A stretch of 64,000 nt of DNA from Pseudomonas bubulae. GTDB lineage: Bacteria; Pseudomonadota; Gammaproteobacteria; Pseudomonadales; Pseudomonadaceae. Location of the stretch: NCBI RefSeq assembly GCF_900618535.1, contig NZ_UYJA01000001.1, forward strand, positions 372,001 to 436,000, read 5' to 3'. Below, one piece after another: positions 1 to 7,769 of this stretch. Position numbers and translations under genes: made by a program. The stretch's first letter is position 1; each line of letters begins with the position of its first letter. The notes under the pieces were generated by a model. That model was not told where the DNA came from. It saw nothing but the letters and a program-made list of their open reading frames with translations, and did no database searches.

Positions 1-323
1 TAGCGGTCGAACGCCAGAGCAGTCATCGTCTCCACGATGAAGGTCGCCACACCTTTACCTCGTGCCTCTTGGGCAACGATGACATTGCCGATACAGCAAA
101 CTCCACTCGTTTCAGCCCGATAAAAGTTAGCAAAACCGACGACGCTATTCCCCGCTTCGACAACCGTCGAGTCGAATCGTTGAGTAATAGCGTTAGACAG
201 CTGAGCTTCAGTCAGGGGGTATTGAGCTTTCGGGAACATATAAAATAGTTCCTGAGCGTTAAGGGGAAAGCTACAGATAGTTTTGATGTCATCTGCCTTC
301 ACTGGCCTGTGTTGCAATATCAT
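1..323 (-). CDS. GNAT-family N-acetyltransferase (partial, C-terminus outside window)
   Basis: Translating the minus strand from the ATG at 321-323 gives an open frame of 107 codons that runs off the window edge. It opens with MILQHRPVKADDIKTI and contains the GNAT pattern of a central strand (SVVGFANFY) followed by a strand and acetyl-CoA-binding loop (CCIGNVIVAQEARGKGVA, where the Q/R-x-x-G-x-G/A pyrophosphate loop is EARGKGVA). The family transfers an acetyl group from acetyl-CoA to an amine; the substrate cannot be told from this fragment. The acetyl-CoA loop is present, so the visible part looks functional. Confidence 0.8.
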   Translation of the reverse strand, partial: MILQHRPVKADDIKTICSFPLNAQELFYMFPKAQYPLTEAQLSNAITQRFDSTVVEAGNSVVGFANFYRAETSGVCCIGNVIVAQEARGKGVATFIVETMTALAFDR

Positions 324-594
324 CGCGCGTCCTTGAGGTCTAAGCATTCGGCATTCTAGCCCACTACTATTTGCTCAAACACCTTGCCTGGTTATCGGGG
401 CACCCTATGATGCGGCAGCAGCTCCGCATTCTCACTTGCCCGCTGAGTCGACAGGCGCATGAGGACGTCCTTCAAAATGGGTACGCCGCCGTCATCGAGA
501 TAGCGCGACAGCGCCATTAAACCTGCCAATTCTTGCTAGAATCACTAAACCCATAAGCACGCTAGTCAAGTCGATCACTAAGGATTGAGATTGC
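324..594. other. intergenic region, no gene recognised
   Basis: This is the upstream region of both the leftward acetyltransferase and the rightward membrane protein, so it should hold two divergent promoters. I see no convincing coding frame, palindrome or terminator. The only clear signal is AAGGA at about 580-584, 10 nt before the ATG at 595. Confidence 0.5.
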
Positions 595-1602
595 ATGATC
601 AAAACCCTGCCAAAAATTATAATTTCAGTTGCTGCACTTTTCGGTATGTTTATTAATTTGCACTTGATCCACACACTTAGCGATCACTCTGCTGTCTCTG
701 GCGTCGAGGAATTGCTCAGTCTAAGGATGTATGACTGGAGCCAGTCAGTGTCCAAGAAATCAGACTTGGGTGGCTTTGTTACGTTTTCGATTCTTGGCGC
801 TGTGATTGCCGCATATGTAGCGTCTAAATTTGAGTTTAATTTGGAAAAGGCCCTGTATTCAATCATCGCTACCGCCATAATATCTGGATTTGTTTTGGGG
901 GGCGTCCAGAATGCTGTGGTATCTCATATTGGCACTTCTTTGGTTGAGAAGTACCCCGCCGCCGCCAAGCGCGCTATTTCCACCTATTATGTGCAACGTC
1001 TTGCGTGGCGCGATAACGGCTATAAAAACGTACTCATCCCTGAATATTCCGGCGATAACATTCGCACAATTGAGTCGAAGCTATTCAGTGTCAATATGTT
1101 TTATTTGGTTGAGGACCCCCTTTTCGTGACAGGGGACAAGACCAGAGGCAAAGACCTTATGGCACTGTACTTCAATGATGCTGTTGACGCGCAAGTCAAG
1201 CAGCAACCATGGGGACTGCCCAAAGATAACTGGATATATGAAGGCTTTGTAAGGGAATTTGATACTGCCCACTACGATTTGCGAAGAGTAAATAATACTG
1301 TCGTTGTACCTGTTGTGTTGGCCACGACCATTTTCAGTCTGATCTTAAGCATCTTGGTTTTCATAGGTGAAGTATTTGGATTGGCTGGTGGTAGCTGGCT
1401 AAAGATAAGGGTTTATGCAGTGGCGGGTGTTGCTATTGCTTTGCTGGTCACTCCCTTATTCGTGCAAACTCACTATCACTTGACGCCAGCAATACAGCAA
1501 TTTAACTGCAGCTACAGCTATTGTAATTTGGCACAACCCGTTATTGATTGGCTTTTCAGATTCGAACTGGGAGTCGTCAAATTAATCTCATTCGTCACCT
1601 GA
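595..1602 (+). CDS. hypothetical multi-pass membrane protein
   Basis: The 335-residue product is not recognised as a member of a named family. Hydrophobic segments fall at about residues 7-27, 61-79, 87-105, 243-268 and 277-298. Between the third and fourth is a roughly 130-residue hydrophilic, extracytoplasmic-looking domain with several aromatic residues (YYVQRLAWRDNGYKN), and near the C-terminus a short CSYSYC motif could form a disulphide. The start at 595 is supported by AAGGA 10 nt upstream. Codon use is AT-richer than that of most genes in the window, which may point to transfer. It stands alone, with no neighbour in the same transcription unit. Confidence 0.7.
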   Translation: MIKTLPKIIISVAALFGMFINLHLIHTLSDHSAVSGVEELLSLRMYDWSQSVSKKSDLGGFVTFSILGAVIAAYVASKFEFNLEKALYSIIATAIISGFVLGGVQNAVVSHIGTSLVEKYPAAAKRAISTYYVQRLAWRDNGYKNVLIPEYSGDNIRTIESKLFSVNMFYLVEDPLFVTGDKTRGKDLMALYFNDAVDAQVKQQPWGLPKDNWIYEGFVREFDTAHYDLRRVNNTVVVPVVLATTIFSLILSILVFIGEVFGLAGGSWLKIRVYAVAGVAIALLVTPLFVQTHYHLTPAIQQFNCSYSYCNLAQPVIDWLFRFELGVVKLISFVT

Positions 1603-1779
1603 GAATCTAGAGAAGGTCTCATCAGCTGTCTGCTGGCAGGAGGCGTTGACCGTCACCTGAGTGCCCTCCTCACCTGCCCGCTGCCAATCGGCGATTTGCT
1701 TGCACACTCGGGAGATCACCCAATTGCCGACCTGGGTAAACAGAAGAGCTTTTGTTCCCGTGCAGGCAAGTTTTTTCAA
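1588..1779 (-). pseudogene. remnant of an EAL-domain (c-di-GMP phosphodiesterase) gene
   Basis: The 63-codon minus-strand frame contains a stretch (VGNWVISRVCKQIADWQRAG, then QVTVNASCQQ a few residues later) that closely follows the helix-strand segment of EAL domains: (I/L)G-x-WV-x(3)-C-x(3)-W, then V-x-VN-x-S-x-x-Q. The catalytic EAL/ELTE and DDFG regions are absent on both sides, so only about 40 residues of an EAL domain of about 240 remain. The family hydrolyses cyclic di-GMP; this fragment cannot. It lies between the orphan membrane gene and the exporter and overlaps the end of the former by 15 nt on the opposite strand. The similarity is judged by eye. Confidence 0.5.
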
Positions 1780-1792
1780 CTGCCTGCACGGG
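1757..1792. repeat. 12-bp perfect inverted repeat (hairpin) after the exporter gene
   Basis: CCCGTGCAGGCA (1757-1768) pairs exactly with TGCCTGCACGGG (1781-1792) around a 12-nt loop. It lies 7 nt beyond the stop codon of the leftward exporter. No T-run follows the stem on either strand, so it is more likely an RNA 3'-end stabiliser or a REP relative than a canonical intrinsic terminator. Confidence 0.6.
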
Positions 1793-1799
1793 CATGACC

Positions 1800-3299
1800 C
1801 TATTTGCTTTTGTGGTGCTTCAACACAAACCAGACCAACAGGCTCAATGCGCCGACCAGTGCAGCCGCCGTCAGTAAAACCATGCTGTGGGAGGCACTAA
1901 AAGCTTTTTGCCCGGCTGCAGCAAGCTGCTGGCCTTGAATGCCTCCAAGTGTTTTGGCCGCAATCATCGTTTCACCAATAGACCGGACGGCTGTCTCGGC
2001 CATGGCAGATGGAATGCCGTCAGGCAGCTGTATGGATTTTTCATAGGTGGATACGAGAAGAATACCGAAAACGGTTATGCCCAATCCGGTGCCAAGGTCG
2101 TAACTCGTGGCCTCAAGGGCTCCGGCAGAGCCCGCTTTCTCCATAGGAATACTGTTCATGATCTCCACTGACGAGGCGGTCAAACCAATGCTCAGGGAAA
2201 GCCCCAGTGCCACCAGCATCACAATAACGGCTACCCCGCCGCTGCCCAGGTGTATCTGGGCCAACCCGACCAGACTTGCCGCTGACACCAGCAACGAGCA
2301 ACTCGCAACCCACCGCAGGCCAATCGCCTTCAGGATGACCCCGGCAAGAGGCCCACCGATTGCAGCCGCAATCATCAGCGGCATCATGAAAATACCGGCC
2401 TCCAGGGGGGTACGCCCCATGACGAACTGCAGTTCTTGAGCCAGCAGCAATTCGAACCCGGCAAGCGCACCCATGGTTACCAGGGCCATGACGATACCGG
2501 TGCTGACCGCCGGAATGGAAAATAGGCTCAGATCCAGCATCGGGGTCGTGGTGTGAAGCTGCTTGCGTACAAACCAGACAAGCATCAGTGCTCCGAAGAC
2601 AAAACAGGCACCGGTTACGAAAACAGAGCTGTTGGTTTTGAAGCCCGATTTGAGGGCGTAAACACTTGCCATGACACCCAGGATCAGAATCAAGGACTGT
2701 CCGATGGTCCAGTTTCCATCGCCGACCACACTTCGTCGCGGGATGTAGGCGATCACCAAGGGTATGACCAGCAGCATCACGGGCACATTGATCAGGAACA
2801 CCGACCCCCACCAGAAATGCTCAAGCAATGCGCCACCGACCAATGGCCCGATGGCGGCTCCGGTGGAGGCAACAGCGCCCCAGATACCCAGCGCTACTGC
2901 TTGATCGCTCTGATCTTCAAAGGTTTGTCGAATAATCGCGAGGACGCTGGGCATGACCATGGCGCCGCCGAAGGCCATGAACGCCCGTGCCCCGATCAAC
3001 GATCCGACATTGGGAGAAAAGGCGGCCAATACCGAACCTGCGCAGAAGATACCCAGCCCGGCCAGCAGCATTCGGCGATGGCCGACCCTGTCCGCAAGCG
3101 TGCCCATGGGAATCAGCAGGCTGGCCATCAACAACGGGTAGATGTCGATGATCCACAGAATCTCGGTGCCCGTTGCTTGCAACGCAAGGGTCAGTGACGG
3201 AACCGCGACATGAAGAATGGTGTAATCCAGGACAATCGGCATAAAAGCCAGAATGACCGACATGAGGACTAACCAACGGTTTGAGTTGCCATTAGACAC
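1800..3299 (-). CDS. 14-TM MFS drug exporter (DHA2 / QacA-SmvA type)
   Basis: This 499-residue inner-membrane proton antiporter belongs to the DHA2 group that exports cationic dyes, biguanides, quaternary ammonium compounds and viologens. The N-terminal segment carries the DHA2 motif around VLDYTILHVAVPSL (about 23-36), with the membrane-embedded Asp. The loop motif GTLADRVGHRRML lies at about 62-74, and the antiporter motif C-like segment at about 145-165 (GIWGAVASTGAAIGPLVGG). Length and segment number fit SmvA/QacA. The gene appears monocistronic. No TetR repressor such as SmvR is adjacent, but a perfect 14-bp palindrome lies 17 nt before the start codon and could be its operator. Confidence 0.88.
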   Translation of the reverse strand: MSNGNSNRWLVLMSVILAFMPIVLDYTILHVAVPSLTLALQATGTEILWIIDIYPLLMASLLIPMGTLADRVGHRRMLLAGLGIFCAGSVLAAFSPNVGSLIGARAFMAFGGAMVMPSVLAIIRQTFEDQSDQAVALGIWGAVASTGAAIGPLVGGALLEHFWWGSVFLINVPVMLLVIPLVIAYIPRRSVVGDGNWTIGQSLILILGVMASVYALKSGFKTNSSVFVTGACFVFGALMLVWFVRKQLHTTTPMLDLSLFSIPAVSTGIVMALVTMGALAGFELLLAQELQFVMGRTPLEAGIFMMPLMIAAAIGGPLAGVILKAIGLRWVASCSLLVSAASLVGLAQIHLGSGGVAVIVMLVALGLSLSIGLTASSVEIMNSIPMEKAGSAGALEATSYDLGTGLGITVFGILLVSTYEKSIQLPDGIPSAMAETAVRSIGETMIAAKTLGGIQGQQLAAAGQKAFSASHSMVLLTAAALVGALSLLVWFVLKHHKSK

Positions 3300-3316
3300 A
3301 ATAAAGAGACCTTTTT

Positions 3317-3330
3317 ACCGGGATCCCGGT
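3317..3330. promoter_or_regulatory. perfect 14-bp palindrome in the exporter leader
   Basis: ACCGGGATCCCGGT is its own reverse complement and lies 17 nt upstream of the exporter ATG. A shorter inverted repeat, AAACGG-N7-CCGTTT, lies at about 3335-3353. Position and symmetry suggest a repressor operator, possibly for an unlinked TetR-type regulator. No direct evidence of binding is available. Confidence 0.4.
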
Positions 3331-3683
3331 CTTCAAACGGTTGTGAGCCGTTTTAAGCCGTTGTTGTTACCACGCTTGCGCCCCAAGGCTGCGCCGCGAT
3401 GCTAACCCATATCCCCCAGCTTTCCCGCCGTGCAAATGTGAAGCTTTGTGAAGTCCAGGGTTTGAACCAGGACGATCCAGCCCTGCCCTAGAAACTGTAA
3501 TCTGGCCTGATGAAAAGACACTATCGGCGCCCAGGCAGCGCCCTGCTCGACCTCTATCGGTTCGGTCAAATGCTGTCGGGGTAAAAACACTCAACGCTAC
3601 GAGTGTGCGCAGTCAAGTACAGCGCATGGCCCTTGGTTGGGCACCGTTCCAGGTCGAACCAGGCTCGCTGGTATCTACCGCCC
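3331..3683. other. intergenic region, no recognised gene
   Basis: About 350 nt separate the exporter from the end of the GntR regulator. A 62-codon minus-strand frame (3402-3590) exists, but it resembles no family known to me and has no good ribosome-binding site, so I do not call it a gene. No terminator with a T-run is obvious downstream of the regulator. Confidence 0.4.
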
Positions 3684-4397
3684 TCACCCCTGGCTCAACA
3701 CCACATCCAGCGCCATGCGCGCGTCTTCGAGCTGTACCAGTGTGGCCTGACGCGCGCCCAAAGCGTCGCGACTTTCGATCGCGGTCAAAATTGCCTTGTG
3801 CCGTGGCAGTGCAAGCTCGTGCAGGTTGGGTCGCCGGTTGGAGTGCTTCATGGCTTCGCGCAAGGCCAATGACAGCATGTTGCACAAGTTGGCCAGTAAG
3901 TCGTTATGGGTTGCGTCGGCAATCCGGCTGTGAAAGTCCAGGTCGGGTTGCAGTAGTTCTTCAGGGCTGGAAGCGCTTTCCATGCGTTGGTAGGCTTCAT
4001 GAATCGATGCCACATCTTCTGCAGTTGCATGCTGGGCTGCGAGAGCTGCCACCGCGGGCTCAATAATGCTGCGCACAGTGGTCAGCAAGCCAAAAAATTC
4101 ATTTTGGGGTGAGGCCTGCAGCAACCAGTGCAACACATCAGGGTCGAGCATGTGCCACTCGCGGCGCGGTTTGACCACGGTACCCACGCGCGGCTTGGAG
4201 TACACCAGGCCTTTGGCAACCAGGACCCGGGTGGCTTCGCGCAATACCGGGCGGCTGACCGCATATTCTGTACAGAGCAATGCTTCGGCCGGCAGTTTGT
4301 CGTCGGATTTGAAGCGCCCGGAGACAATCTGCAGGCCGAGTTCCTGAACGATGCGCGTATGCATGCTTTTGCGGTCGGAGGGCTGACGATAATCCAT
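3684..4397 (-). CDS. GntR-family regulator, FadR subfamily (FCD domain)
   Basis: The 237-residue protein has an N-terminal winged helix (about 10-80; IVQELGLQIVSGRF, then LPAEALLCTEYAVSRPVLREATRVL, then the wing GLVYSKPRVGTVV). An all-helical FCD effector domain follows (about 100-230) with the metal/ligand histidines of this family (DFHSRIADATHN at about 155-166; RHKAIL near 205). FadR-type proteins usually repress sugar-acid or organic-acid genes and are released by a pathway intermediate. It lies 106 nt downstream of the dehydratase on the same strand, and two sites matching the FadR-subfamily consensus lie in the divergent gap at 6241-6430, so it probably controls this cluster. The Shine-Dalgarno is weak; an in-frame ATG at 4364 is an alternative start. 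Confidence 0.88.
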   Translation of the reverse strand: MDYRQPSDRKSMHTRIVQELGLQIVSGRFKSDDKLPAEALLCTEYAVSRPVLREATRVLVAKGLVYSKPRVGTVVKPRREWHMLDPDVLHWLLQASPQNEFFGLLTTVRSIIEPAVAALAAQHATAEDVASIHEAYQRMESASSPEELLQPDLDFHSRIADATHNDLLANLCNMLSLALREAMKHSNRRPNLHELALPRHKAILTAIESRDALGARQATLVQLEDARMALDVVLSQG

Positions 4398-4438
4398 GGG
4401 GCGCTGGTCGATCCTTTCGGTTGAAAGCGCGGATCATA

Positions 4439-4464
4439 GCAGGCGCGGGTTGAATTGCGCCTGC
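4439..4464. repeat. 8-bp inverted repeat between dehydratase and regulator genes
   Basis: GCAGGCGC (4439-4446) pairs with GCGCCTGC (4457-4464) around a 10-nt loop. It lies between the dehydratase stop and the regulator start in the presumed minus-strand operon. There is no T-run, so it may reduce read-through or define an RNA end rather than fully terminate. Confidence 0.4.
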
Positions 4465-4503
4465 TCTGATTGTCATGCGGGCTCGCTTTGCGGGTGTCGA
4501 AAC

Positions 4504-6240
4504 TTAGTGGGAGTGACGAGGTACTTCCGATCCTCGGCAGCCCACCAAAAAATCGAAATCGCAGCCTTGGTCGGCCTGCATGACATGGTCGATGTAGAGT
4601 TGGCGATAGCCGCCAATCAACAGGTTTTTTGGCGGTTCGATATCGGCCAGGCGGGCGGTCAGTTCGGCATCGGAGATATCCAGGTGCAAGCGTCCACTGA
4701 CACAATCCAGTTCAATCCAGTCACCTTCCTGCACGACCGCCAGTGGCCCGCCGGCTGCGGCTTCCGGAGCCACGTGCAGCACCACTGTGCCGTACGCCGT
4801 TCCGCTCATGCGGGCATCGGAAATGCGCACCATATCGGTCACGCCCTGAGCCAGCAGCTTGGCGGGTAGACCCATGTTGCCGACTTCGGCCATGCCCGGG
4901 TAACCCTTTGGACCACAGTTCTTCATCACCAGAATCGAGTCGGCAGTGACCGCCAGCTCAGGGTCATTGATGCGGGCCTTGTACATGTCGAAGTTCTCGA
5001 ATACCACGGCCTGTCCGCGATGCTTCATCAGGGCCGGGGTCGCAGCGGATGGCTTGAGTACCGCACCCAGAGGCGCCAGGTTGCCCCGCAATACACAGAT
5101 CCCGCCGTCGGCGACCAGCGGGTTATCGATTGCCCGGATGACTTCGTCGTCACCATAGATCGGTGAGTTTTTAACGTTCTCCCACAAACTTTTGCCGTTG
5201 ACGGTCAACGCTTGCGGATTCGGAATCAGGCCGTTCTCACCCAGGCGCCGCAGCACGGCCGGCAGGCCCCCGGCATAGTAGAACTCTTCCATCAGGAAGC
5301 GTCCCGAAGGCTGCAAGTCCACCAGGGTCGGGGTGCCCTGCCCTATGCGGGTCCAATCATCCAGCTCCAGATCCACGCCTATCCGCCCGGCGATGGCCTT
5401 TAGGTGAATCACGGCGTTGGTCGAACCGCCAATAGCGGCATTGACCCTGATGGCATTTTCAAAGGCTTCCCGGGTCAACACCTTGGACAGGCGCAAATCC
5501 TCGCGGACCATCTCGACGGCACGCATGCCCGACATATGGGCCAGCACGTAGCGGCGCGAATCCACCGCCGGGATGGCCGCGTTATGAGGCAGCGAGGTGC
5601 CCAGGGCTTCAGCCATGCAGGCCATAGTCGAGGCCGTGCCCATGGTGTTGCAGGTGCCCGCCGAGCGCGACATCCCGGCCTCGGCCGAGAGGAATTCGTC
5701 GAGGCTGATGGTGCCGGCTTTGTAGGACTCGTGCATCTGCCAGACGATGGTGCCGGCGCCGATGTCCTTGCCTTTGTGCTTGCCGTTCAGCATCGGTCCA
5801 CCGGTAACCACAATGGCCGGGACGTCACAGCTGGCAGCGCCCATCAACAGCGCCGGGGTAGTTTTGTCGCAGCCGGTCAATAGCACCACTCCATCGATCG
5901 GGTTACCGCGAATGGCTTCTTCCACATCCATGCTCGCCAGATTGCGCGTCAGCATGGCGGTAGGTCGCAGATTGGATTCGCCGTTGGAAAACACCGGGAA
6001 CTCGACCGGAAAGCCACCGGCCTCAATGACACCGCGTTTGACGTGCTCGGCGATGGTCCGAAAGTGAGCATTGCAAGGCGTCAGTTCCGACCAAGTGTTG
6101 CAGATACCGATGATGGGCTTGCCCTGGAACTGATGATCGGCAATGCCCTGGTTCTTCATCCAGCTGCGGTACATGAAACCGTTTTTATCAGCGCTGCCAA
6201 ACCATTGGGCAGAACGCAGGGGAGGAAATTTGTCTGACAT
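4504..6240 (-). CDS. sugar-acid dehydratase of the IlvD/EDD family (pentonate, arabonate-type)
   Basis: This 578-residue cytosolic enzyme should dehydrate an aldonic acid to a 2-keto-3-deoxy acid. Three cysteines at 56 (SELTPC), 124 (TGCDKT) and 197 (AGTCNT) are placed as the [2Fe-2S] ligands of L-arabonate/xylonate dehydratases, and the Lys in CDKTTP (126) is where the carbamylated metal-binding lysine is expected. Length matches L-arabonate dehydratase (about 579) rather than IlvD or phosphogluconate dehydratase (about 610). It is transcribed divergently from the MFS-AraD1-dehydrogenase operon and followed by the GntR gene. Together these form a non-phosphorylative pentonate route to 2-oxoglutarate. 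Whether the acid is L-arabonate, D-xylonate or another is not decided by sequence. Confidence 0.87.
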   Translation of the reverse strand: MSDKFPPLRSAQWFGSADKNGFMYRSWMKNQGIADHQFQGKPIIGICNTWSELTPCNAHFRTIAEHVKRGVIEAGGFPVEFPVFSNGESNLRPTAMLTRNLASMDVEEAIRGNPIDGVVLLTGCDKTTPALLMGAASCDVPAIVVTGGPMLNGKHKGKDIGAGTIVWQMHESYKAGTISLDEFLSAEAGMSRSAGTCNTMGTASTMACMAEALGTSLPHNAAIPAVDSRRYVLAHMSGMRAVEMVREDLRLSKVLTREAFENAIRVNAAIGGSTNAVIHLKAIAGRIGVDLELDDWTRIGQGTPTLVDLQPSGRFLMEEFYYAGGLPAVLRRLGENGLIPNPQALTVNGKSLWENVKNSPIYGDDEVIRAIDNPLVADGGICVLRGNLAPLGAVLKPSAATPALMKHRGQAVVFENFDMYKARINDPELAVTADSILVMKNCGPKGYPGMAEVGNMGLPAKLLAQGVTDMVRISDARMSGTAYGTVVLHVAPEAAAGGPLAVVQEGDWIELDCVSGRLHLDISDAELTARLADIEPPKNLLIGGYRQLYIDHVMQADQGCDFDFLVGCRGSEVPRHSH

Positions 6241-6255
6241 GATGGAGGGCTCTTA

Positions 6256-6266
6256 TTGTATGACTA
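6256..6266. promoter_or_regulatory. FadR/GntR-type operator, proximal to the dehydratase
   Basis: TTGTATGACTA fits the FadR-subfamily core t-n-GTa-n-tAC-n-a at all fixed positions but one. It lies 16 nt upstream of the dehydratase start and would block its transcription or early elongation. It pairs with a second site at 6328-6340. Confidence 0.5.
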
Positions 6267-6327
6267 ATTATTTTTCGTGCCGCTAAATTAGCCGTAAAAA
6301 AGCCATTGTGGAAGAGTTGTTGGTTAA

Positions 6328-6340
6328 ATAGTAATACTAT
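6328..6340. promoter_or_regulatory. FadR/GntR-type operator in the divergent promoter region
   Basis: ATAGTAATACTAT is a perfect 13-bp palindrome with a single central base, and its core TAGTAATACTA matches the FadR-subfamily consensus exactly. It sits about midway between the dehydratase start (6240) and the MFS start (6431), placed to control both divergent units. Confidence 0.65.
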
Positions 6341-6430
6341 ATAGTCGTTTTCACTGAGAGTTGATCCTGGCGAAAACCCGCTTGAGGCCACTCCAGAGGT
6401 GCCATAACAAAAACAATGGGAGACCGTCTC

Positions 6431-7753
6431 ATGAGCCAGGAACTCCGGCTTATTCGTCGCATTACGCTTAAACTCATTCCGTTCCTGATCCTGCTGTACC
6501 TGATTGCTTACGTAGATCGTTCGGCAGTGGGCTTTGCCAAGCTGCACATGGGCGCTGATATCGGCATTGGCGATGCAGCCTATGGCCTTGGCGCCGGGCT
6601 GTTTTTCATTGGTTATTTCCTGATGGAAATCCCCAGCAACCTGATGCTCGAGCGTTTCGGCGCCCGGCGCTGGTTTGCGCGGATCATGGTCACCTGGGGC
6701 GCCATCACCATTGGCATGGCCTTTGTACAGGGACCGCACAGCTTCTATGTCATGCGCTTCCTGTTGGGGGTCGCCGAAGCGGGATTCTTTCCTGGCGTGC
6801 TGTACTACATCACCCAATGGTTTCCGGTCCGTCATCGCGGCAAGATCCTGGGCCTGTTTATCCTGTCGCAACCTATCGCAATGATGATCACCGGGCCCGT
6901 GTCCGGCGGCTTGCTTGGCATGGATGGCATTCTAGGTCTGCATGGCTGGCAATGGCTGTTCATTGTGATCGGCATGCCCGCCATTCTGTTGACCTGGCCC
7001 GTACTGCGTTACTTGCCGGACGGTCCACAGCAGGTCAAGTGGATGGATCAGGGTGAGAAGGACTGGCTGCAAGGCGAGCTGGAAAAGGACTTGCAGGCTT
7101 ACGGCCAAACCCGCCATGGCAACCCGTTGCATGCGTTGAAAGACAAGCGCGTGTTGCTGCTTGCCCTGTTCTATCTGCCCGTCACCCTGAGTATTTACGG
7201 ACTGGGGTTGTGGCTGCCTACGTTGATAAAACAGTTTGGCGGCAGTGACCTGAGCACCGGGTTCGTGTCTTCAGTGCCCTATGTATTCGGCATTATCGGC
7301 TTGCTTATCATTCCTCGCAGTTCCGACCGCCTCAATGATCGCTATGGACACTTGGCAGTGCTCTATGTGCTGGGCGCCACTGGCCTGTTCTTCAGCGCCT
7401 GGCTGACGGCTCCGATGCTGCAACTGGCGGCCTTGAGCCTGGTGGCGTTTTCGTTGTTTTCCTGTACCGCCATCTTCTGGACATTGCCGGGACGCTTCTT
7501 CGCCGGTGCCAGTGCCGCCGCTGGCATTGCCCTGATCAACTCGGTGGGCAACCTGGGTGGCTACATCGGACCGTTTGTGATCGGTGCGCTCAAGGAATAC
7601 ACCGGCAACCTGGCCTCGGGTTTGTACTTTCTGTCCGGGGTGATGCTGTTCGGGCTACTCCTGACGCTCGTGGTGTATCGCACCCTCGAACGTAAACACG
7701 TGCTGCAGTCGAGCGAATTTGCCGCCAGCGCCCGTGCGGCGACTCATCTTTAA
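6431..7753 (+). CDS. MFS carrier, anion:cation symporter (ACS) family, sugar-acid type
   Basis: The 440-residue, 12-TM carrier is of the type that imports hexonates, pentonates and similar acids with protons. Diagnostic ACS features are the first segment with YVDRSAVGFAK, the PSNLMLERFGARRW loop, and the EAGFFPGVLYYITQWFP motif of the fourth segment. The ATG at 6431 is preferred over that at 6416 because GGGAG lies 8 nt before it. It begins the rightward operon that continues into the AraD1-type dehydratase 16 nt later, so it most likely supplies the acid that the divergent dehydratase consumes. Confidence 0.87.
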   Translation: MSQELRLIRRITLKLIPFLILLYLIAYVDRSAVGFAKLHMGADIGIGDAAYGLGAGLFFIGYFLMEIPSNLMLERFGARRWFARIMVTWGAITIGMAFVQGPHSFYVMRFLLGVAEAGFFPGVLYYITQWFPVRHRGKILGLFILSQPIAMMITGPVSGGLLGMDGILGLHGWQWLFIVIGMPAILLTWPVLRYLPDGPQQVKWMDQGEKDWLQGELEKDLQAYGQTRHGNPLHALKDKRVLLLALFYLPVTLSIYGLGLWLPTLIKQFGGSDLSTGFVSSVPYVFGIIGLLIIPRSSDRLNDRYGHLAVLYVLGATGLFFSAWLTAPMLQLAALSLVAFSLFSCTAIFWTLPGRFFAGASAAAGIALINSVGNLGGYIGPFVIGALKEYTGNLASGLYFLSGVMLFGLLLTLVVYRTLERKHVLQSSEFAASARAATHL

Positions 7754-7769
7754 TCAAGGGACACCTCAT

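Noticed and set aside
1757..1792. Intrinsic terminator of the QacA/SmvA-type gene
   Set aside because: The stem is perfect but no T-run follows on either strand, so I list it only as an inverted repeat.
3402..3590. 62-codon minus-strand frame between the GntR gene and the exporter
   Set aside because: It has no recognisable motif and no ribosome-binding site, and another overlapping frame is equally open. It could be a decayed gene, but nothing supports that.
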